This document shows positions 51,233-61,240 of a stretch of 64,000 nt of DNA, one piece after another (the stretch's first letter is position 1; every line of letters starts with the position of its first letter). Both the position numbers and the translations under genes were made by a program. The notes beneath the pieces are model-generated. The model ran no database searches, had not been told where the DNA came from, and saw only the letters and a list, made by a program, of their open reading frames with translations. Source of the stretch: CAIWHR01 sp963843595 (GTDB taxonomy: Bacteria; Pseudomonadota; Gammaproteobacteria; Burkholderiales; Casimicrobiaceae); NCBI GenBank assembly GCA_963843595.1, contig CAWJLG010000017.1, forward strand, positions 232,690-296,689, in the 5' to 3' direction.

Positions 51233-52396
51233 TCAGGCCTCGTCCGGCTCGGGGTCGTCGACGGCAGCGGCATCTTTCGAGCGCGCGACCACGTCGGCGG
51301 GCGCCTGCGCCGCAATCTTCGGCGTCGTCGTGACGACGTCGCCGTTCTGTGCGCGATGGCGCAGCGCATGATCGGCCAGCACGAGAGCGAGCATGGCCTC
51401 GGCGATCGGCGTCGCGCGGATGCCGACGCACGGATCGTGGCGACCGTGCGTGTTGACGACGACGGCATTGCCGGCCTTGTCGATCGAACGGCGATCGAGC
51501 CGCACCGAGGACGTCGGCTTGACCGCGATCGTCACCACGACGTCCTGCCCGGTCGAGATGCCACCGAGAACGCCGCCGGCGTTGTTCGACAGGAAACCCT
51601 GCGGTGTCATTTCGTCGGAGTGCTGGGTTCCCGTCTGCGTCACCGCCGCGAAACCTGCCCCGATCTCGACGCCCTTCACGGCGTTGATGCCCATCATCGC
51701 GTGTGCGAGGTCCGCGTCGAGGCGGCCGTAGACCGGCTCGCCCCAACCCACCGGCACACCACTTGCAACGACCGTGATTTTCGCGCCGCACGAGTCGCCC
51801 GACTTGCGCAGCTGGTCCATGTACGATTCGAGCTCCGGCACCCGGGTCGCGTTGGCGACGAAGAAGGGATTCGCGTCGACGTGCGCCCAGTCCTCGAACG
51901 GAATCACATGCGGCCCGACCTGCACCAGATGGCCGCGGATGCGCACACCGTGGCGCTCGGCGAGCCATTGCTTCGCAATCGCACCGGCCGCCACGCGCAC
52001 CGCCGTCTCGCGCGCGGAAGCACGGCCGCCGCCACGGTAGTCGCGGGTTCCGTACTTCTGCCAGTAGACGTAGTCGGCGTGGCCGGGCCGGAACGACTCG
52101 GCGATGTTCGAGTAGTCCTTGCTCCGCTGGTCCTCGTTGCGAATCAGGAGCGCGATCGGCGTTCCGGTCGTCCGTCCTTCGAAAACGCCCGAGAGGATCT
52201 CGACGGTGTCCGACTCGCGCCGCTGCGTGACGTGGCGCGACGTTCCGGGTTTGCGCCGATCGAGTTCGCGTTGAATGTCCGCCGCAGCGAGCGCAAGGCC
52301 GGGCGGGCAGCCGTCGACGACGCAGCCGATCGCCGGACCGTGCGATTCGCCGAACGAGGTGACACAGAACAGCGTGCCGAGGGTGTTGCCGGACAT
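51233..52396 (-). CDS. aroC: Chorismate synthase
   Basis: 387 residues from the ATG at 52396 (MSGNTLGTLFCVTSFGESHGPAIGCVVDGCPPGL). All three family signatures are present: GESHGPAIGCVVDGCP, the GGGRASARETAVRVAAGAIAKQWL loop and the C-terminal RHDPCVGIRATPIAEAM. It uses reduced FMN to convert EPSP to chorismate, the branch point for aromatic amino acids. Slightly longer than the usual 360 because of a C-terminal tail rich in Ala/Asp/Glu. Confidence 0.96.
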   Translation of the reverse strand: MSGNTLGTLFCVTSFGESHGPAIGCVVDGCPPGLALAAADIQRELDRRKPGTSRHVTQRRESDTVEILSGVFEGRTTGTPIALLIRNEDQRSKDYSNIAESFRPGHADYVYWQKYGTRDYRGGGRASARETAVRVAAGAIAKQWLAERHGVRIRGHLVQVGPHVIPFEDWAHVDANPFFVANATRVPELESYMDQLRKSGDSCGAKITVVASGVPVGWGEPVYGRLDADLAHAMMGINAVKGVEIGAGFAAVTQTGTQHSDEMTPQGFLSNNAGGVLGGISTGQDVVVTIAVKPTSSVRLDRRSIDKAGNAVVVNTHGRHDPCVGIRATPIAEAMLALVLADHALRHRAQNGDVVTTTPKIAAQAPADVVARSKDAAAVDDPEPDEA

Positions 52397-52528
52397 GGTG
52401 TGCACGCAGACGAGAGTGGGGGGAAACGCCGATCGAGTTTAGCACAGCGATCCGTGCCGACTTCGGCGCGACGCCGGTCCTGAAAGCAGGGCGCAGCCGC
52501 GGCAGGCATCCTAGAATGACGGTCATCC

Positions 52529-53323
52529 ATGACGACTTCACGCGTGACCTTGGACCCTTCCGCGGTCGCCACCGGGTTCGCCGTTCCCGAGGCACTCGCG
52601 CTGCGCCTGCGCAACGCAAGCCGCGTCGCGGTCCTCACCGGCGCCGGCATCTCGGCCGAATCGGGCGTGGCGACCTTTCGCGACGCACAGACCGGGATGT
52701 GGGCACGCTTCGACCCGCTCGAGCTCGCGACACCGGCGGCCTTCGCGCGCGCACCCAGGCGCGTGTGGGACTGGTACGCCTGGCGGCGCGGCCTCGTGGC
52801 CGCTGCGACGCCAAACGCGGGCCATTTCGCCCTTGCCGCCATCGAGCAAAGGGTGCCGGATTTCCTGCTGATCACGCAAAACGTCGACGGCCTGCATCAG
52901 GCGGCAGGCAGCACGCGCGTCGTCGAACTGCACGGCAACATCGCGCGGGTCAGATGCGCGGGGGATTGCGGCGTCGTCGACGACTGGGACGATACCGGGG
53001 CGTCCGAACCGCCGCGCTGCCCGCGGTGCGGCGCATTCCTGCGCCCCGACGTCGTCTGGTTCGAGGAGATGCTGCCCGCGGACGCATTGCGGCGCGCCGA
53101 GCTCGCCGCACGCGAGTGCGAGCTCATGCTCGTTGTCGGGACCTCCGCGGAAGTGCACCCCGCAGCGGCGCTGCCCGCGTTAGCCCGCGCGCGTGGCGCG
53201 ACCCTGGCCGAGGTCAATCCGAATCCGACCCCGCTGTCCGACCGCGTCGACTACGCGTTGCGCGGCCCGTCCGGCATCGTGCTGCCGGCGCTGGTCGCGG
53301 CGACATGGTCAGCGTCGGCTTGA
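52529..53323 (+). CDS. cobB: Sirtuin NAD-dependent protein deacylase, class III type
   Basis: 264 residues. NAD-binding VLTGAGISAESGVATFRDA (35-53), TQNVDGLH (116-123), catalytic His135 in ELHGN, and zinc Cys143, Cys147, Cys164 and Cys167. DWYAWRR (81-87) supplies the Tyr83-x-x-Arg86 pair that in SIRT5/CobB recognises succinyl or malonyl lysine, so this is likely a desuccinylase as well as a deacetylase. Cytosolic. It is divergent from aroC. Confidence 0.92.
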   Translation: MTTSRVTLDPSAVATGFAVPEALALRLRNASRVAVLTGAGISAESGVATFRDAQTGMWARFDPLELATPAAFARAPRRVWDWYAWRRGLVAAATPNAGHFALAAIEQRVPDFLLITQNVDGLHQAAGSTRVVELHGNIARVRCAGDCGVVDDWDDTGASEPPRCPRCGAFLRPDVVWFEEMLPADALRRAELAARECELMLVVGTSAEVHPAAALPALARARGATLAEVNPNPTPLSDRVDYALRGPSGIVLPALVAATWSASA

Positions 53324-53335
53324 GCCCCGCCTTCG

Positions 53336-53770
53336 TCAAGGTCGGGATGGAGCGGACTCCGCTTCCGGGGGCGGCAGTGGCGACACCCACCCGATGAGCA
53401 GCAGAAGCACGCCGACACCGAGAAAGGCAACGACGCGTGGCAGGCCCGACAGCGCGCCAAGATCGACCAGGAACAGTTTTGCGACAACCGCGGCAAGCAG
53501 CCCCGCGCCGACCATCCACAGGGGCCGCAGCCGCCTCCGGGTCGCCGCGAACATCAACGGAAGTGCGGTGACCGTCCACGTCAGCGTCAGCGCAGCCTGA
53601 AGCGGTTTCGATGCGAGCAGCGCAGGAATTCGCCAGGCAATCGCGCCCCAGTGGTGACCGGTGCGCAGGACGGCGCCATTGAGCGCGACGAACAGCAGCG
53701 CGCCCAGCCATCCGTATCGAGCGCGCTCGGACAGGACGGAACAGCTCCCTGCCCAGAGGAAAAGCACCAC
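53336..53770 (-). pseudogene. C-terminal remnant of a DUF2339 membrane protein
   Basis: 144 residues with four helices. The end (RRLRPLWMVGAGLLAAVVAKLFLVDLGALSGLPRVVAFLGVGVLLLLIGWVSPLPP) matches the C-terminus of the large DUF2339 membrane family, whose members are normally around 900 residues. Nothing resembling the rest is present upstream, where the PEGA gene lies in the opposite direction. It is therefore a truncated remnant. Function of the family unknown. Confidence 0.7.
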
Positions 53771-53838
53771 AATCCCCAGGGGCCTTGGCAGTAGAGTTGC
53801 TGTCGAAGGATAGCGATGGAGTCAGCCTGGAGGTCATC

Positions 53839-54693
53839 GTGAAGCGACATTGGCCTTCCGCCGCAGCGTGGATGGTGGCCCTTCTGCTCGGCGTCGCGCT
53901 GCCCTCGCTGGCCGCGGCGCAGGCGCGTGAGCGGCCGAATCGCACGCCGCCCGCGCGCGAGCCCGGGCCTGCGCCAGCTCCAGCGCCGCCGCCACCTCCG
54001 CCGCCCCCGTCGGTGTCGAGCCCGCCACCTCCGTCCGCGCCGGTCGCGGTGCCTCGAGGCGGGTCGGAAGGATCCGCGGGTCGCGGCGCCGATCGCGACC
54101 AGGGCCCTCGAAGCGTTACCGGTTCACCGAGCGACGAGTCGGGCCAGACGGCAACGGCCAGAGCGCGGGGCGGAACCACCGGCACTTCTGGCGGCGCGGC
54201 GGCGAACCCCGCGCCAGACTCACGGCAGCCCTCGCGCCGGTATCCGACCGGAGATACTCGGGGCGTGGCGGTCCCGCGCACATCGCCGCCCCACGGGAAC
54301 GTCCCGGGATGGGGCTGGGGCCAACCGGACTACTATCGCCCGTCGTACTGGTATTGGGCGCCGGTCGGTTGGGGCCTCGGGTCCTGGGTCTATTACGACC
54401 CGTGGTGGTGGGGAGGACCCGGTGCGTATTCCCATGGCTCCGGCTACGGGTATCCGGAAGCCGGCGCGGTGCGGCTCAAGATAAAGCCCAAGAACGCCCA
54501 GGTGTTCATCGACGGCTACTACGTGGGCGTCGTCGACGAGTTCGACGGGACGTTTCAGAAGCTCCGCTTAGACGAAGGCCCGCACCGGCTCGCGGTGCGT
54601 CTGGACGGCTACGAGCCGCTCGAGTTCAACATCTACGTCACGCTGGACCGCACGATCGCCACCGTGCCCGGTGAGTTGCGGCGCATCCCATAA
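53839..54693 (+). CDS. Exported Pro-rich protein with C-terminal PEGA domain
   Basis: 284 residues from a GTG at 53839 behind GGAGG at five bases. Signal peptide VKRHWPSAAAWMVALLLGVALPSLAAAQA; then about 120 residues of Pro/Arg/Gly/Ser-rich disorder (a run of nine consecutive Pro at about residues 50-58); then an aromatic region (GWGWGQPDYYRPSYWYWAP, then YYDPWWWGG); then a PEGA domain VRLKIKPKNAQVFIDGYYVGVVDEFDGTFQKLRLDEGPHRLAVRLDGYEPLEF. PEGA domains are found in surface proteins. It is the last clean gene before the frameshifted region. Confidence 0.85.
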   Translation: MKRHWPSAAAWMVALLLGVALPSLAAAQARERPNRTPPAREPGPAPAPAPPPPPPPPSVSSPPPPSAPVAVPRGGSEGSAGRGADRDQGPRSVTGSPSDESGQTATARARGGTTGTSGGAAANPAPDSRQPSRRYPTGDTRGVAVPRTSPPHGNVPGWGWGQPDYYRPSYWYWAPVGWGLGSWVYYDPWWWGGPGAYSHGSGYGYPEAGAVRLKIKPKNAQVFIDGYYVGVVDEFDGTFQKLRLDEGPHRLAVRLDGYEPLEFNIYVTLDRTIATVPGELRRIP

Positions 54694-54762
54694 CCGAGCA
54701 GAATCGGGGCGTCGCTGCGCGCCCCCATTCGCTGGCCACCCTGGCGCGCGCGGTCCTGAACC

Positions 54763-55154
54763 GTGTTGCGCGCCGTCTCGTTCATCTCGTTTCTCTACGA
54801 CGCGTCGATTGGCATCGCCCTGCTGGTGGCCGCGCCCGCCTGGGCGCGCGCTTTCGGCGTCGCGCCGCCTCGCCGTCTTCGCCGACACGAATGGACTGTT
54901 CCTGCTGTGCGTCGGGTTGGGATACCTCCTGCCGATGCGGGACCCGGTCCGCTGGCGGGCATACTTGTGGCTCATGGTTCCCTGCTGAAGGGCGCGGGGG
55001 CTGTCGTGTTCGTGCGGGACTGGCTGAGCGCGGTTCGCCTTCCAGTTTTCTGCTCTTCGCGCTGGGCGATGGGACGCTGGCGCTGATCACGCTTCTGGTG
55101 TTGCTGCGCCAACGGCCAGCTCGGCCGGCTGGCGCACGATCCCGCGATGCTTGA
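54763..55154 (+). pseudogene. Small membrane protein broken by three frameshifts
   Basis: Pieces in three frames align into one hydrophobic protein of about 130 residues: LRAVSFISFLYDASIGIALLVAAPAWARAFGV from 54763, then RLAVFADTNGLFLLCVGLGYLLPMRDPVRWRAYLWLMVP from about 54870, then LLKGAGAVVFVRDW from about 54985, then LLFALGDGTLALITLLVLLRQRP from about 55045 to a stop at 55154. No known family. Frame changes this close together point to sequencing error. Its end overlaps the convergent permease. Confidence 0.5.
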
Positions 55155-56440
55155 AGTAGAAGAAGAGCGGCAGGCCCGACAGAATGATCGCCATTCCTGC
55201 CAAGGGGACGGGCCGGGGTCCGAGAAGATCGCGTTGATCACGATCGCGAGGCTCGCGAGCACGAAGACCCCCGGCGCTACGGGATAGCCCCACGCCCGTG
55301 AATGAAAGATTGCGCACGGGTTCGCGCCACCGCAGGACGAAGACGGCCGCGACCGCGACGCCGGCAAAGAGCACGACGGCAAAAGCCCGTGTAGCGTGTC
55401 AGTGCCTCGCGCCGCCCGACAATACGAGGACCCCGCGCTCCACATCGCCTGTGCAACGATCGAGACCGCGGGGGTCTGGTAGTTGCGGCGAACCCGAGCG
55501 GCCGCGGAACGAACAGGCCGTCGTGCGCCATCGCGCAGTAGACGCGCGGGCCGGCAAATGTCATCGCGCTGATGCTCGCGGCGAGGCTGACGATCGAGAC
55601 GACGCCCATGATGTCGCCGGCTCTCGGGCCAAGGAGGCGGTCCGCGATGACGTCGAGCACGCTGCCTTGCACGCCGGCGAGCTGTTCGACGGGCAGGACG
55701 TAGAGGTAGAGCAGATTGAGCAGGAGGTAGATGGACGACGGCGAGCGTACCGACCGCGAGGGCCCGTGGCAGGTTCCGGCCGGGGTCGTGGATCTCTTCC
55801 GCGACGTACGCCGCTGCGTTCCACCCCGAATAGGTGAACATCACGGGAACGAGCGCGAGCAGCCACGTGGCCGCGACGTGCGCCGCCGGCTCAGGTGGGC
55901 CATCGATCCAGGGCCGAACGAGAAGCCGATCGCGATGAACGTCACGAGCGCCGAGACCTTGAGGGCCGCGAGCACGTCGCTGACGATGCGGCCGGGCCCG
56001 ACACCGCGCAGGTGGATGAAGGCCATCAGGGCGATGACCGAAAGCGCCACGAGCGACTGCCGCGACACGGTCAGCGTGACCAGGGGCATCGGCACGCTGA
56101 GTATTGGCGCGGTGTCCGAGGCGGCGGGCGCGAACCGGCCGACGTAGGCCGCGAGCACGGCGCTCACCGCGATTGCACCGGAGAAGCCTGCGACGAACGA
56201 CGTCCAACCGGTCAGGAACGCCGCGAGGTGTCCGTACGCGGCGGGCAGGTAGACGTATTCGCCGCCGGCGCGCGGGCGTCGGGCGGCGAGCTCGGCGTAG
56301 GCCATCGCTCCGCCGAGCGCGAGGGGGCCGCCGGCCAGCCACGTCGCGAGGAACCGCCAGGGTGTGGAACGCTGGCCGCGACCAGCGGGGGTGTGAACAG
56401 GATGCCGCCACCGATCACATTGGACACGACGATGGCTGCA
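55087..56440 (-). pseudogene. APC-superfamily amino acid permease, many frameshifts
   Basis: A single polytopic permease of roughly 450 residues is split over all three minus-strand frames. From N- to C-terminus: VIGGGILFTPP, LAARRPRAGGEYVYLPAAYGHLAAFLTGWTSFVAGFSGAIAVSAVLAAYVG, VMFTYSGWNAAAYVAEEIHDPGRNLPRALAVGTLAV, AGDIMGVVSIVSLAASISAMTFAGPRVYCAMAHDGLF, and SGLPLFFYF near the end. These are the APC amino-acid/polyamine permease motifs (EYVYL, GWN, EEI-DPGRNLPRA, GPRVYCAMA-DG). At least six frame changes. A real gene in poor sequence is likelier than six mutations. Start near 56440 estimated. Confidence 0.65.
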
Positions 56441-56499
56441 GCGTCGGCGGTGCCGAGGCGCCGGTCAAGCGCGGGAAAGCGCAGGGGCGGGCGCAGGCA

Positions 56500-57003
56500 T
56501 CAGCGGGTGAACAGCTGGCGTTCGACCTTGGACTCGCCGAGCTTCACCCACTGCTCCGAGCCGTGTTTGGCGAACACCTGCACCTGCACGTCGTGGAACT
56601 CCTTGTGCTGGAGCATCTCCGAACGCGGTTGCTCGCCGGTGTAGCCGAGGGATGAGCGCAGCACGTAGGCTGGCGTGCTCGCGCCGGGGGCGAGGACCGC
56701 TGGCATCGATGCCACGGACGAACGCCGAGCCGAGTTCCTGCTGATCGCCGATTACACGGAATCCCGCGTTGAGCTGGACGCTCCTGACGGTGGCAGCCGC
56801 GGTGTTCTTCACCTGGAAAGAGACGGAGGGGACGAGTTTGTTCTTTCCCCCCACGATGCCGCTGTCGTAGTAGCCGGTGACGACGTCGGTCACCTTCAGG
56901 GCTTGCGCGACGTCCACGTTGTCGCCGCACGCTGCGGTGCCCATGAGCGCGATGACACCGAAGATCGGGCAGCCCCGTCGTGCGCGACGGACCGAGTCCC
57001 ATA
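56500..57003 (-). pseudogene. Lipoprotein of unknown function, at least one frameshift
   Basis: FGVIALMGTAACGD is a lipoprotein leader (Cys after a small-residue box), followed by ALKVTDVVTGYYDSGIVGGKNKLVPSVSFQVKNTAAATVRSVQLNAGFRVIGDQQELGSAFVRG in one frame and then, from about 56710, LAPGASTPAYVLRSSLGYTGEQPRSEMLQHKEFHDVQVQVFAKHGSEQWVKLGESKVERQLFTR to a stop at 56500. The strand pattern looks like an immunoglobulin-like fold for extracellular proteins. Family not recognised. The N-terminal start (ATG near 57003) is in yet another frame. Confidence 0.55.
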
Positions 57004-57016
57004 GGCGGATTGTAGC

Positions 57017-57428
57017 TCAGAACTCCCGGACCTCGACCCGCCGCCGGACCTCGTCGCGGGTGAGCCGGCCATTGCGCAACGCGTCGAGGTCGTTGCCGCC
57101 GACCCAGCGTGATTGTCACCGAATCGGTGAGGTCGCCGGCCACGACGCTGTCGCGGTTCTCACGCGCGGCGACGGTCAGCCACTCGTCCGCCGCGAGGCC
57201 CAGCGTCACGCCGTAGTCCACCATCGCGTCGACGAGCGCGTTCTGCACGGCCGCGGTGTACGCCCCGTCGGGGTTGGCGACGAACGGATGCCGGAGGATG
57301 GTCGGCAACGCGTCTGGCGGCGCGGCGGCCGCCGCTGCTGCGCGGTCGTTGCCGTCCTGGCTGGCGACCATCATCGGCTCAGCGCCCGTGTCGGGTCGCG
57401 GCATCTGCGGACCGACCTGCAACTCGAT
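57017..57428 (-). pseudogene. C-terminal fragment of an uncharacterised secreted protein
   Basis: About 135 residues, with one frameshift near 57110: LIELQVGPQMPRPDTGAEPMMVASQDGND, then FVANPDGAYTAAVQNALVDAMVDYGVTLGLAADEWLTVAARENRDSVVAGDLTDSVTITL, and in the next frame GGNDLDALRNGRLTRDEVRRRVEVREF with a stop at 57017-57019. The start is missing: its open frame runs straight into aceE, which is a different gene in the same orientation. I know similar endings (EVREF with DEWLTxAAR) from hypothetical exported proteins, without a function. Confidence 0.45.
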
Positions 57429-58558
57429 CAGGCCGCATAGGCTGCATAGACCTTCTGGGCATCGTGGCCGCCACGGTTGAGGCGCCAGATCTCGTCGTCG
57501 GACATGTTGGCGACCATCGCCGCGAGCTCCGGGTCGCGCCCGAAGAAATGCTCGCGCGTGTACGCGCCGCCCTTGGCCTTGAAGTTCTGGTATTCGCCGT
57601 CGACGCAGGCTTCCATCACGCGTTGCAGGGCACCGGTGTGATCCTTGGCCAGCAGCGGATCCCAGCGGCGACCCCAGATCACCTTGATCACGTTCCAGCC
57701 GGCGCCGAGGAACGCAGCCTCGAGTTCCTGGATGATCTTGCCGTTGCCACGCACCGGTCCGTCGAGTCGCTGCAGGTTGCAGTTGACGACGAAGATCAGG
57801 TTGTCGAGGCCTTCGCGCACCGGCATGGTCAGCGCGCCCATGGACTCCGGCTCGTCCATCTCGCCGTCGCCGCAGAAGCACCACACCTTGCGATCGGTGG
57901 GCGGCGTCAGGCCGCGGTTCTCCATGTAGCGCTGGAAGCGCGCCTGGTAGATGGCCATCATCGGACCCAGCCCCATCGACACTGTCGGGAACTGCCAGAA
58001 GTCCGGCATCAGCCAGGGATGCGGATAGGACGACAGTCCGCCGCCGCCGACTTCCTGGCGGAAGCGCTTGAGCTGCTCTTCGCTGAGGCGACCTTCCAGG
58101 TAGGCACGCGCGTAAACGCCCGGGGAGCTGTGCCCCTGCATGAACACCATGTCGCCCGGGTGCTGGTCGGATGCGGCCCGCCAGAAATGATTGAACCCGA
58201 CTTCGTACAGCGTCGAGGAAGACGCATAGCTGGCCAGGTGGCCGCCGAACTCGGACGACACCTTGTTGGCCTGGGTGACCATGGCCACGGCGTTCCAGCG
58301 CATGTACGCCTCGAGCCGCTTCTCGGTGGCGCGATCACCCGGATAGGCGGGCTCCTGGGAAACGGGAATGGTGTTGACGTAGGCCGTATTGGGCTTGAAC
58401 GGCAGGTAGGCCCCGGAGCGCCGGGCATGATCGATCAGGCGCTCGAGCAGGAAATGCGCGCGCTCGCCGCCACCGGTCCGCAGCACGGACTCAATGGACT
58501 CAAGCCACTCGCGGGTCTCTTCCGGATCCTGGTCCTGGATGTTCTGGACGTCGGTCAT
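57428..58558 (-). pseudogene. aceE: Pyruvate dehydrogenase E1 (homodimeric), C-terminal two thirds missing
   Basis: 376 residues from the ATG at 58558, where AceE is normally about 890. The N-terminal text is full family: DPEETREWLESIESVLRTGGGERAHFLLERLIDHARRSG, MVTQANKVSSEFGGHLASYASSSTLYEVGFNHFWRA, and the ThDP motif CFCGDGEMDEPESMGAL (GDGE 230-233). It is intact up to LNRGGHDAQKVYAAYAA and then stops at TGA; family members continue with the pyrimidine and C-terminal domains. Sequence beyond belongs to another gene. This is the abrupt end of aceE, and I suspect a contig mis-join. Confidence 0.85.
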
Positions 58559-58697
58559 CGGCGCTGCCGTTGGGCACCCTATTTCGGGAAAAAAGTCAAC
58601 AATGGCGCTGTGCTACGATCCGCGGGCGCCGCATCAGGGACGCGCGCGATGATCCGGTTTTCACCCACTTCGGTCAAGCAAGCGACATCGGTCAAGA

Positions 58698-60203
58698 ATG
58701 CCCCCACTCCAGCCCCGAAATGGCGCGCCGCGGCTGCAGCTGCTGCCTGGACTGCCACAGACCTCGCTCAACCGTTACGACGCAGTCCTGCTGCTGACAC
58801 CTGAAAAATCCCCCCCCGGCCGGGCCCTGCCGGATGCATCCCGCTGGCAAGCCCTGCACCGGCGCGGTGCGGCAAATCACGGGACTGTCCGGACCGCAAC
58901 ACTCGACAATTCCCGCCAGACGCTTGGCCGTGCTCGGTTACTGCCGCAAGGATACCGGCGCCTTCGAACAGCTGCGCGTCGCCGGCCTGCTGGCACAGCG
59001 CGCATTGCAGGAACGACCACGCCCGCGACGCATCGCTGTCATTGTCCAGATCACGGGCACCGACCGCGGCGCCTGGCAGGAAGCGCTGTACGCCGCCCTG
59101 GCGGCGCATTGCTTCCAGATGCCCAGCGCGAAGCGCAGTCCCGAAGGACCACCCCCGGTTCCGGCCGTCGACATCATTGGCGCATCGAAGCTCGACCTGC
59201 GCCGCGTCGTCTGCCACCGTCGAGGCCACCAATCTCGTCCGGCACCTCACGGCCCTGCCGCCCAACGTGCTGGACGCGTCCGGTTATCGTCGGCTGCTGG
59301 GCGCGCTGTCACGGCGTCATGGCCTGAGGCTGCGCTGGTACAACGAGGCCGCCCTGGAAAAACTCGGTGCCGGCGCGTTTCTCGCCGTCAGCCGCGGCAA
59401 TGCGCGCCGTGATGCCGGCATCGCGCACCTGAGTTACCGGCCAACGCGCCGCCGCTCGCGCGACACCGCGCATCGACGTGGCACTGGTGGGCAAGGGAAT
59501 CCTCTTCGACACCGGCGGCACCAACCTCAAGGCGCACCGCTCGATGCTCGACATGCACACCGACATGTCCGGCAGCGCGGTGGCGCTGGCGACGATCGTG
59601 GCACTCGCGAAATTGAAGGCGCCCGTTCGGCGTCGACGCATGGCTGGCCATCTCGGAAAACTCGATTGGCCCCTCGGCCTATCGACCGCAGGAAGTGGTG
59701 CGCGCGCTCAATGGCACGACCATCCAGGTGATCCACAGCGATGCGGAAGGACGCATGGTGCTGGCGGACACGCTGGCGCTGGCCGCGCGCAGCAAGCCGC
59801 GCATGCTGCTGGATTTCGCCACGCTCACCGGCGCATGCGTCTACGCCCTGACCGAGCGGATGAGCGGCCTGCTGGCAACAATGACGCGCTGGCCGACGCC
59901 GCCCTGGCTGCGGGCACGCACAGCGGCGAGCGCCTGTGGCGCTTCCCCATGCCGGACGACTTCGACACTGACATCGACAGCCAGGTGGCCGATGTCGCGC
60001 AGTGCGCCCTCGAGGGCAAGGGCGACCACATCCTGGCCGCGCGCTTCCTGCAGCGGTTCGTGCCCAAGGGCATGCCCTGGGCGCATGTGGACCTGTCCTC
60101 GTCCACGCGGCGCGGCGGCCTGGCGCAGGTCCCCACCGAGATCACGGGATTCGGCGCGCGCTTCGCGCTGGCGTTGCTGCTGGACGGAAAGCTGCCGCGA
60201 TGA
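58698..60203 (+). pseudogene. M17-family leucyl aminopeptidase-like protein, about five frameshifts
   Basis: Pieces in three frames form one peptidase of about 460-490 residues: QTSLNRYDAVLLLTPEKSPPGRALPDASRWQALHRRG; LAVLGYCRKDTGAFEQLRVAGLLAQRAL; ATNLVRHLTALPPNVLDASGYRRLLGALSRRHGL; GKGILFDTGGTNLKAHRSMLDMHTDMSGSAVALATIVAL; NGTTIQVIHSDAEGRMVLADTLALAARSKPRMLLDFATLTGACVYAL; and LWRFPMPDDFDTDIDSQVADVAQCALEGKGDHILAARFLQRFV. The M17 metal signature normally reads NTDAEGR but here HSDAEGR, so this is a divergent subfamily. Frame changes near 58870, 59215, 59470, 59630 and 59885. Overlaps pyrC at 60200 (ATGA). Confidence 0.75.
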
Positions 60204-61240
60204 GCGACCACCTTGCGCATCCGCCGGCCGGACGACTGGCACCTGCACCTGCGCGATGGCGCGGCGCTCGCGGCGGTGCTGCCACACACCGCTGCGCAGT
60301 TTGCTCGCGCCATCGTCATGCCGAACCTGCAGCCACCGGTGACCACCACCGCCCTGGCGCGCGCGTATCGCGACCGCATCCTCGCCGCGCTGCCAGCGGG
60401 CAGCAGTTTCCAGCCATTGATGACGCTGTACCTCACCGACCTGACCGATGCCGGCGGAGATCCGCGCCGCGCGCGGCAGCGGCATCGTCCAGGGTTGCAA
60501 GCTGTATCCGGCGGGCGCCACCACGAATTCGGATTCCGGGCGTAACCGACATCCGCCGCATCGACGCCGTGCTGGAAACCATGGCCGAAGTCGGCCTGCC
60601 GCTGCAGGTGCACGGCGAAGTGACCCGGGCTGATGTCGATGTCTTCGATCGCGAAGCACGGTTCATCGACGATGTGCTGGTGCCACTGCGCCAGCGCCTG
60701 CCGCGGCTGCGCATCGTGTTCGAGCACGTCACCACGCGCGCGGCCGTGCAGTTCGTGCGCGCGCAGGACGCAAATGTTGCCGCGACGTTGACACCGCAAC
60801 ACCTGGCCCTCAATCGCAACGCACTGTTCGTCGGCGGCATCCGCCCGCACAACTATTGCCTGCCGGTGCTCAAGCGCGAGACGGATCGCGTGGCGCTGCT
60901 GGATGCCGTGGTCGGTGGTGACCCGCGTTTCTTCCTGGGTACCGACAGCGCACCGCACGCGCGGTCCGCCAAGGAGCAGGCCTGCGGCTGTGCCGGCATC
61001 TACTCCGCGCACGCGGCGCTGGAGCTCTATGCCCAGACGCTGGAGGACGCCGGCGCCCTGCATCGCCTGGAAGCATTCGCCGCCGAATTCGGCCCGCGGT
61101 TTTACGGCCTGCCACTCAACGAAGGACTCATCACCTTGTCGCGAGAGACCTGGACTGTGCCCGCAAGCTATCCCTTCGGCCAGGATGTGGTCGTGCCCAT
61201 GGGGGCCGGCGGGCAGCTGCGCTGGCGTGTAAGGCAGTGA
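60200..61240 (+). pseudogene. pyrC: Dihydroorotase, about three frameshifts
   Basis: About 345 residues in total. RIRRPDDWHLHLRDGAALAAVLPHTAAQFARAIVMPNLQPPVTTT (metal His-x-His), then GCKLYPAGATTNSDSG (carbamylated Lys) in a second frame, and from about 60540 VTDIRRIDAVLETMAEVGLPLQVHGEVTRADVDVFDREARFIDDVLVPL (His), FEHVTTRAAVQFV (His) and FFLGTDSAPHARSAKE (metal Asp) in one open frame to the TGA at 61240. Class II, homodimeric PyrC. Starts at 60200 overlapping the peptidase stop. Frame changes near 60208, 60470 and 60540 are likely read errors. Confidence 0.88.
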
